Of a stretch of 12,229 bases of DNA, positions 6,363-12,229 are shown one piece after another. The stretch spans positions 1-12,229 of the forward strand of contig RBNI01005705.1 in assembly GCA_003990745.1 (NCBI GenBank), written 5' to 3'. Position 1 is the stretch's first letter. Each line of letters begins with the position of its first letter. Position numbers and translations under genes: made by a program. Under the pieces are notes generated by a model. That model saw only the letters and a list, made by a program, of their open reading frames with translations, ran no database searches and had not been told where the DNA came from. The stretch comes from Jimgerdemannia flammicorona. Its lineage: Eukaryota; Mucoromycota; Endogonomycetes; Endogonales; Endogonaceae.

Positions 6363-8153
6363 CCTGTCGGACATGAATGACCATCAATGTATAGCAAAAA
6401 GGCGCAAGATAAAAGGTATACGAAATGCAATTATATAGCAGTTTAGATTAAATTTAAAACCTCATATGTTTGTACTAGAACTTATATCATATAAATTGTT
6501 ACTTTGCAAATATCTCCATTTTACCGTTGTCACAAACTCGAAGAATCATCAGTTGCAAGAGATACCCAATGTGAAAAAACATCCCTTGACCGAGCAGCAA
6601 GGTACGGTATTTATCCTTGTCCTTCTGGGTTTTGCATTCGGGAATTGGCATCTGGCCAACACAGGGTTGACTTTTATACAAAGGTTGAGGTGGCTGGGGA
6701 GAAAGCTCGTGACTGATTAGACAAAGCCTGAGCTTATGTCCATACCTTTGAATATTCTGATTGATCATTTTCCTTGTTTCCTCATTCTTATAGAACCAGA
6801 AGACGAGTGTCTTTCCAAGAGGGCGCGCCTAATGATCGAAGAGGAAAAAACCCCAGGGTTCAATATAGGTGATAACTTCAAATATTAGGAAGAGGAATGC
6901 ATTGGGTCAATGGAAAAAATAGATGGGACTATTGGCCCAGGGTGGGGTTTGTGTTTTGACGATTTTACGTTTACATCATTCTAGTGAACTCATTCCTGAC
7001 TTACCTCTCCTAATCCCAGGTGCAAGTGCTGCCAAATGCGCAACCTTCATGGGGTGATTCTCCTGGACAGAGCCTCTCGACGCACCGCATGCTCCTCACA
7101 ACCCCCTCACCTGTGGAGATAACGGACGAACAGTTCCTCTTTGCGGCTTTCATGCAACTACTCCTTCCAAAGACGGTGCATGGACGGGCATCGACCCGGT
7201 TCCGCCAGGAGACATGAAGCTGAATCCGAGCTTGTGAAATCCGGCAGGAACGCTGGTGAGGAAGACGCCGGGGAGGTGGCATATGGGGTAAGTGTTGTTG
7301 GGAGGATGGGGTCGGGAGGATGGGTGTTGTTCAGGAGGACAGGGATACTGGTGAGGGAGACGCCAAGGAAGGCAGTGTATCGGAGGAGTGAGTGTTGTTC
7401 GGGAGAGCGGGAGGCTTGCGGAAGAGATGGGGATAGTGTGCAAATTTATATTGAGGGTGTTTTTCTTTTTTTTTTTTTCCTTCCTTTTTCAGCTGAATAA
7501 GATGGAGGAGTGGATGTGTACAAATGGTAGTTATCTGGCGTCGGTTACACCTATGATGCGGAAGGTAACGTGGGGAGAGAAGATACCAAAGCATCTGAGC
7601 CATCAGCAACTGCTAGACAATATTTTGTTCAGTTATTCTAGAACTTTGTATCTATTTATTTATTTATTTTGGATGGTTAGATTACTGTAAAAAATTGGTT
7701 ACAAGACTTGGTGTTCTATCATGAATCTCAATTTTTTATTGCTTAGAGGAGGGTCTTGTAAACGAGTGTTAAGGCGAACGGTACTACGTCAACAAAGTAA
7801 CTGTTGGCCAAGTTCACTGCCTTATTGGCGAACAATTGGACTCAACTGGACCATCTGAATCACCTAAGTTTATCGAGGATTTCGTGCATTGAAGGAATTC
7901 ATTCTGCAGGTTTGATTTCGGCCTCAATAGGTCCCATCTCGACGCTTTACCTAGGGAATTCTTTGATTATGATTTTGACAGCGTTGTTCGGTGGTGATTT
8001 TGGCGACGTTGTTTGGTGGATCGCTTTTATTTTGTCTTTGGCAGTGTTGTTCACAGCTTTATGCATCAGCTGCTGAAACTACACCGTGTCCAAAATGGCA
8101 GAAGCCACAGTGACGTGAACCCCCTCAAATTGGAATATTTCAGCGACCAATGA
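6363..8153 (+). CDS. Multi-exon plus-strand gene, unrecognised product
   Basis: Exon-like blocks with splice signals join in phase. They are 6363-6415 (acceptor TTCTTTTAG, donor GTATAC; LSDMNDHQCIAKRRKIK); 6553-6683 (LDRAARYGIYPCPSGFC, RELASGQHRVDFYTK); 7020-7175 (acceptor CTAATCCCAG; TDEQFLFAAFMQLLLPKT); and 7493-7564 (strong polypyrimidine tract, then LNKMEEWMCTNGSYLASV). The last part is 7774-7867, 7910-7990 and 8045-8153 (ERYYVNKVTVGQVHC, LDALPREFFDYDFDSVV, HSFMHQLLKLHR, ending LEYFSDQ and TGA). The junction 7493-7564 to 7774 is uncertain: donor GTAGTT at 7527 gives the right phase, donor GTAACG at 7565 does not. The proposed introns of 42 and 54 bp are short. I do not recognise the family. 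No signal peptide or membrane span is evident. Confidence 0.42.
7250..7415. repeat. G-rich degenerate repeat inside a probable intron
   Basis: CTGGTGAGGAAGACGCC (from about 7252) recurs as CTGGTGAGGGAGACGCC about 98 bases later. (A/G)AGTGTTGTT(G/C)GGGAG-like motifs occur three times in the same interval. The strand is strongly G/A rich and lies between the exon-like blocks at 7020-7175 and 7493-7564, followed by a long T run at 7461-7478. Confidence 0.5.
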
Positions 8154-9288
8154 AATGCTTCTCGTTAATTTACATCCTTTTCCACATAATAATCTACAGT
8201 AAAAAGTAATGGCTGACAAGGGCCTGTCATTCCAAAAATGGAAAAGGAGGCGTCGAAGAGCATCCTGTTAGGCAGGGGGCACGGAGGAAGAGGAGGAGAA
8301 GTGGAGACCAAGCAGGAAAAGGAGACGGTTGGTCGATTCTGGAGGACGGGGGGTTGCAGTCACCGAATATTCAGTGTACATCTCTGTGTAGCGAGAAGCA
8401 CAAGCTACTGTCCATCCAGAACTTGGGAGTTGCTGGCGATGACGAAGAAGACCAGATACATAGAGAACGTGAGGGAGGTCATTGGTAAGGCGAATGGGGT
8501 AGGAGCCGGGCTGAGAGGACTAGTATGAAAAAAAAAAAAGCATGAAGGGAAATTAGGAGGGACAAGGAGAGAGTGATGCGGTGAGCATAGAGAGTTTTCA
8601 GAGGGGAGGTAGGCCTTTATTGTGTAACTGACATGTGAATGAAATAATGTAACTTGCTTTCGTCTCGTTTTCATAAAATCGTTGTGCCTACCAATTCAAT
8701 TTACAACAAGCAATGGTGGATGTCCTATAGTAAGTGGTCGTGGCTGCAATGATAACAATGATGAGAATTGGCCGGGAAAGAAGAAGAAATCAATGAGAAA
8801 AATTCATTCATAGAAATGACAGATCGCCATTGACCTGATGATGCGATAGTGCGATTTTAGCCACGTCAATATTTAAAATTCAAAAAGAAAGTGGTATTGC
8901 AGCCAACACTATGAAGGTCAGCTCTGAGAGCATTTTGGCATAATTTTTGTAATGACTTTCGTCCATATCGCTTGCCAAGATAATTAAAATGACCAATTTA
9001 TTCATTTCTTTCAATGAACCGATACCTTTATTTGTAGCATTGAGGCATGTTGCTCTGTCCCCGAACTGAGTAATAAAGTCTGTCAGAACAGCAGTCACTA
9101 TTAAAATAACATGAGTCTGTCGAATGCAAGAAACGTACATTTTTATCAACAGTTAGTGAAAGCTCTTACACTATGCTAGATAATATTCCTATGAAGAAGG
9201 CCCCATTTTTCAAATGCAACCGTTACTAGTAGTTACCACTTTTTTAATCAAGCCGTGAAGCAAGGCTCCTTAGAAATCGCTTTCAAGT
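8154..9288. other. No convincing gene between the plus-strand gene and TAF7
   Basis: Two frames were considered. On the plus strand, 8394-8484 lies between a TGTGTAG acceptor and a GTAAGG donor and is open in two frames, so it could be a stray exon. On the minus strand, 9149-8880 is open for 89 codons with hydrophobic stretches near its start and end but matches nothing I recognise. A purine-rich stretch at 8240-8340 and A11 at about 8527-8539 are also present. Confidence 0.4.
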
Positions 9289-11171
9289 CTACACAAGCCG
9301 AGCGCTTTTATGTGTATCTGGAGGCCCTTCCACACGGCTTACACACGAATCCTTGCATAGTTTATAGTATTGGCCAATAAATAGGGTTGATAATAAAGGC
9401 AGACAAGTTGCCTTCCCCGTTACTGGGTTGGTGACGACACCAAATGCCAAAACAAGCAATGCCAGTGTCGATCGGCCGCGTGAAATATCGAAAAAATACC
9501 AGATCTCCATGGTGTGGATAGCAACACAAATGCAACTGGTATGAGGGCATTCTTGGCTTTTATTCGTGAGCTTCCAACCTGCTTCGAATTCCCCAATGCT
9601 GTCCTGGACAACCTTCTGTTCCTCCATCAGCTCGCGAACGGCAGCCTCTGTGCCCAACCAAACCATAAGGTCAAAAAAATATAAGAGGAGACAAACATGA
9701 CAAATGCAAAATAAGATATGCACACCATTCTCGTCCTCCTCATCGCTCTCCTGATCCTCATCATCCTCATCATCTTCATCATCCTCATCGTCCTCATTGT
9801 CGTCGTCATCTTCATCGTCCTCGTTGTCCTCCAACTCACCAAATGCGTTCTCGATCTCTGCTTCCATCTCCTGGTCACTCTCGGCGACTCTCTAAACCGC
9901 ATCGTCCGCGTCGTCCGCGTTGTCCAACTCCACCGCCATGTTCTGCGACGCGTAGCCAGCGGGAAAGAGGTCGTCCCCAGAATCGCCCGCGTCGTCCGCG
10001 TCGTTCACGACTAGATATGTGAAGGGGACGTAAGGAGTTGCATCGAGAAGAGTGATCAAGGTTTCGGGATGGATGAATTGGGGCGCAATACGAAAAGGGG
10101 AAAAAAAAATTCTTACAGTATTCGACGTGCTCCGCTTGCAAGTCATCCTGCAGTAACCGTTCCACTTCCTCCCCGACCACCTCAATTGTGTGTATGGTAA
10201 AATCACCAACTAACAGTCAGGTCAGAAAACCTCAGAACAAAGACGTAGATCCATCCTCCCTGCCGTGTTTTGCTCCCCGGTCAGTGACCGAACAGACAAA
10301 CGACCACAACACAAGCGTACGCCACCGATATAACTCACCCCCTTCGACAACATCTTCCGGAACCTGCGCTTCCGCACGTGCTTCAGGGGCAGGGTAAGGC
10401 CGTCCAGCCACTGGTAGTAGTTGGGATTGGTTATGCGCACGTTTCCGTAATCGTTGCTGTTTGACGACCCATCATCGAGTGCGAGGCCTTCGACAACAAG
10501 CATCTGCGCGAATTGGGAGAGATTAGATGATGAGACTCCCTTTCCTGTATCAAATACGTACTCCTTTTCCTTTGACATGATGTGAATGGAAGAAGGGCCT
10601 ATTTCTGATAACATACCTGCGATATGTCAGCGACCTTGTAAAGGTGCTTGTGATCCAGCATCTTCTGCGCCTCGATGATGGCTGGCAGGTCCATGAGTTT
10701 GGTGTCATAGCATTGGCCTCCAAAGGTGAAGTAACCGTGCCTATTGTCTGAGTGATCCGTTTGTGAGCGGTATATGAATAAGAGACAAGGACAACGCGTT
10801 CATGCCGGGATTATTAGGTGCATTTAAACCCAACACCAACCTTGAAAAGTGATCCCCTCCCTCTTCCTCACCATGTCCCTCAGCTGATCACACATTCCCC
10901 CGGGAGGCAGGCGAAGGACGAAGCTATCCTCGCAATCGACCTTCGGCTCATTATTGTCAGACCCGCTCTTGGCTCCGCCGCCGTGCCCCTTCGACATGGG
11001 TTCCCTCTCAAGCAGCCTGGCCTCAGCTGGCGCCATGGGGCCCACATCGGTGGTGAGTGACAACTTGGGCTTGACGCCCTGCTTAGTGGGCTTGGAGGAT
11101 CCCGCAACTTTGGAGGGGCTGGCCGCAGAGGCAGCCTGTTTCGGTTACTTCTTATGCTTTGCGGCAACCAT
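9289..11171 (-). CDS. TAF7: TAF7-like subunit of TFIID (TAFII55 family), apparently damaged
   Basis: TAF7 is a nuclear TFIID subunit that binds TAF1 in RNA polymerase II pre-initiation complexes. Exons: 11171 or 11036-10841; 10747-10617; 10503-10339; 10180 (or 10209)-10117; 10010-9726; 9647 to an uncertain end. Family marks in order are: EDSFVLRLPP opening the TAFII55 N-terminal domain; DNRHGYFTFGG; KLMDLPAIIEAQKMLDHKH; LYKVADISQ|MLVVEG; then LTLPLKHVRKRRFRKML, the hallmark basic motif; TIEVVGEEVERLL; an Asp/Glu-rich tract; and AAVRELMEEQKVVQDS, the start of the C-terminal helix. Every junction except exon 3/4 is in phase. Odd points: TAA eight codons after the first ATG, TAG before the acidic tract, the exon 3/4 splice, and no clear C-terminus. 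The last open frame runs to TAG at 9291-9289 through a repeat element. Identity is secure; function of this copy is not. Confidence 0.8.
9426..9580 (+). repeat. Dispersed ~160 bp repeat, copy B, overlapping the TAF7 3' end
   Basis: Same element as 719-880, same orientation, with roughly three quarters or more of the bases shared by eye. On the minus strand it begins GGTTGGAAG, immediately after the recognisable TAF7 helix (…IGEFEA), and ends CACCAACC followed by CAG. Its ends, GGTTGG and CCAACC, are inverted complements. The minus-strand frame is open through it and contains a hydrophobic stretch (LALLVLAFGVV). It also contains AATAAA on the minus strand near 9557. It may be an inserted element, an intron-like unit or a 3' UTR. 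Confidence 0.65.
9726..10010 (-). CDS. TAF7: TAF7 exon 5, acidic tract, with in-frame TAG
   Basis: Acceptor TATCTAG and donor GTGTGC bound a 285 bp exon that is phase 1 at both ends. It opens with NDADDAGDSGDD, later DNADDADDAV, then TAG (9894-9892), then continues in the same frame as RVAESDQEMEAEIENAFGEL and a run of about 34 mostly Asp/Glu residues (roughly 9834-9729). Acidic low-complexity tracts are usual in TAF7. The trinucleotide repetition (GAC/GAG/GAT) is prone to length change. The opposite strand is open only because of this composition. Confidence 0.7.
10339..10503 (-). CDS. TAF7: TAF7 exon 3, basic KRRFRK motif
   Basis: This 165 bp exon is phase 0 at both ends, between acceptor TTCGCGCAG and donor GTGAGT. 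It begins MLVVEGLALDD, continuing ADISQ of exon 2, and ends LPLKHVRKRRFRKMLSKG. The next exon cannot be joined so as to keep the family-typical TIEVV: its phase-0 position is preceded by AC (10191-10190), not AG. Using TTGAG (acceptor before 10180) keeps the frame but loses three residues. Using TTAG (before 10209) needs a different donor, such as GTGGCG a few codons downstream. Confidence 0.65.
10841..11171 (-). CDS. TAF7: TAF7 exon 1, with an in-frame TAA after eight codons
   Basis: ATG at 11171 has a good context (AACATGG) and is followed by MVAAKHKK and then TAA (11147-11145). The same frame then stays open, Ala/Ser/Lys-rich, into the TAF7 domain. The next ATG, at 11036 (CCCCATGG), gives 65 codons to the donor and retains the whole conserved domain, so translation could start there. 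The exon ends ITFQ plus one base, at donor GTTGGT (10840). Spliced to acceptor CTCAG at 10748 it makes ITFQ-DNRHGYF, as expected for the family. Confidence 0.7.
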
Positions 11172-12193
11172 GTTGGGTTGGAAAGGGAGGACAATTCTTA
11201 TTCTTTGGTGTCGTCGACAGAAAGGTAATGTCACTGGTCTGCTTCGATTATTCATTAATAAGCTTATTGTAAAGAATAATAAAATTAGAGTACTATAAAA
11301 TAAGAATAGTATAATGAGTGGGCTCGTTTGAGATCACAAGTCAGTTGAGCGCTTGTAATTCATGTTTAGGGTGCAGGACGGGATTACATCATTTCATGAG
11401 TGGGCTCGCTCGAGGCCACAGATCAATGAATGCAGGAATGTTTTGGGCGTAATTATAAAGCGTTCATGTTTTGGATACAGCGCCAATTTTTCGTTTGAGG
11501 TGTAGATCGTGTTTCGTTTGAAATGCATTGCAGGCGTATATTTTCTATTTTGCGCTTTAGCCACTCATGTATTATCACTATGCTCTACTCTCTTCGCGCA
11601 TTTATGTCCATTCACACCTTCATGTCCATTCGCACTCGATTTTATCTACCATCCTCCCTCCCTACACATGTACAAAAAAGGCCCGTGTGTTTCAGCCAAA
11701 TACATATTCATTTGAATTTGAATTTCCACGGTCTTTTTCTTGCGTTAGGCGTAGCGTAGTTTGACAATCATTGATCGCTAAAAGTAATGCAGACGTAAAT
11801 TTCCTTCTTGGTATCTATAGGACTTGCCCAACATATTTGTAATTTTTCTATTATCCAAAATATATCGTCATTGCCCTCTCACAAACACTTTTCGAGCATT
11901 CACGTACAGTTACCACCTCCCCCTCCCTGCATATATACATACACAAAAAAGGGTCAAATATACATTATTCGCGTATTGCAGAAGTGTTTGCGGGTCATAC
12001 ATTCATGGAGAGCAGCATATGTGGAAGAATTACTAGGTTTTAAGGGGAGAGTAGAATAAAAAGAAATAATATCTCATGCAGATGGCGATGCAAACCCATA
12101 TTTCGAAACGATTTGGCTGTTTGGTTGTATAAAGTGAATCTTGGTACACCAGATATTCAGAAGACTGTAATTTGTAATACTTGGTTATACAAG

Positions 12194-12195
<2 letters not shown>
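11172..12195. other. AT-rich flank upstream of TAF7, no gene seen
   Basis: Short open frames here are T/pyrimidine-rich with no coding character. CCCTCCCTACACATGTACAAAAAAGG (within 11660-11685) is loosely echoed at 11930-11955, suggesting an old duplication of about 260 bp spacing. The first ~150 bp next to TAF7 would hold its promoter, but no clear TATA box was identified. Confidence 0.4.
11314..11480. repeat. Two-copy tandem repeat, period about 82 bp
   Basis: ATGAGTGGGCTCG(T/C)T at 11314 recurs at 11396, followed in both copies by GAG(A/G)(T/C)CACA and TCA(G/A)T. Further on, TTCATGTTTAGGGTGCAG in copy 1 corresponds to TTCATGTTTTGGATACAG in copy 2. No coding frame is associated. Confidence 0.6.

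Positions 12196-12229
<34 letters not shown>
12196..12229. repeat. Poly-T run of 34 at the window end
   Basis: The window closes with an uninterrupted run of T. On the minus strand this is a poly-A run, which could be a retroelement tail, a microsatellite, or a point where assembly stopped. Confidence 0.8.

Noticed and set aside
7141..7500. Plus-strand 119-codon G-rich frame
   Set aside because: It runs through degenerate G-rich repeats and a long T run directly before a splice acceptor, as expected for an intron.
8238..8528. Plus-strand frame of 96 codons beginning MEKEASKS
   Set aside because: It is purine-rich low-complexity sequence in its first half. The later part is open in two frames, and no family match was recognised; at most one short exon could be hidden here.
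8880..9149. Minus-strand 89-codon frame with hydrophobic stretches
   Set aside because: No recognisable family, non-ATG start, and AT-rich composition that makes such frames likely by chance.
9718..10014. Plus-strand open frame rich in isoleucine, valine and leucine (membrane-like)
   Set aside because: It is the antisense shadow of the GAC/GAG acidic tract of TAF7 exon 5.
9892..11147. Reassignment of TAA/TAG to glutamine as explanation for the TAF7 stops
   Set aside because: The kinase and TAF7 use CAA and CAG freely for glutamine and, apart from the lesions, contain no in-frame TAA/TAG; the LRR gene appears to end at TAA. Two cases are too few to support a code change.
9892..11147. Repeat-induced point mutation (C-to-T at CpA) across the region
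   Set aside because: Only the two TAF7 stops fit; the near-identical LRR units are not littered with C-to-T changes, as such a process would cause.

Overview
The window is eukaryotic nuclear DNA, most likely from a fungus. The genes are interrupted by short introns (about 54-100 bp) with GTATGT/GTGAGT-type donors, CAG/TAG acceptors and yeast-like branch sites. One gene is a subunit of the RNA polymerase II factor TFIID. The protein kinase resembles the expanded tyrosine-kinase-like (TKL) families of early-diverging (Mucoromycota/Glomeromycotina-type) fungi. That placement is inference from protein style, not a database result. There are no operons, ribosome binding sites, tRNA, rRNA or CRISPR arrays.

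Layout. 1-718: AT-rich and pyrimidine-rich, no gene seen. 719-880: a dispersed ~160 bp repeat whose second copy lies at 9426-9580. 1034-1130: a short imperfect tandem repeat. 1379-5227, minus strand: the main object, a split gene encoding an N-terminal protein kinase followed by a C-terminal array of about 13 ribonuclease-inhibitor-type leucine-rich repeats (LRRs). Each LRR sits on its own symmetric phase-1 exon (normally 84 bp), and most of the ~100 bp introns between them are near copies of one another. 5228-5481: a probable divergent promoter region. 5482-8153, plus strand: a set of exon-like blocks that join in phase into an unrecognised protein ending in TGA at 8151-8153. 8154-9288: no supported gene. 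9289-11171, minus strand: a TAF7 (TFIID subunit) gene with recognisable TAFII55 N-terminal domain, acidic tract and start of the C-terminal helix. 11172-12229: AT-rich, with a two-copy tandem repeat and a closing run of 34 T.

Condition of the genes. The identities of the kinase-LRR gene and of TAF7 are clear, but neither reads cleanly. The kinase has a net one-base frame change after subdomain IX. One LRR exon has AA where the acceptor AG should be, and another has an 8-bp deletion. TAF7 has an in-frame TAA near its first ATG, an in-frame TAG before the acidic tract, and an awkward exon 3/4 junction. The plus-strand gene shows frame changes in its 5' part. Either the region is decaying or the assembly carries small errors; the sequence alone cannot decide. 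No functional link between the three genes is visible. The kinase-LRR architecture, reminiscent of cytosolic receptor-like proteins, and its duplicating exon-intron modules are the most interesting content.
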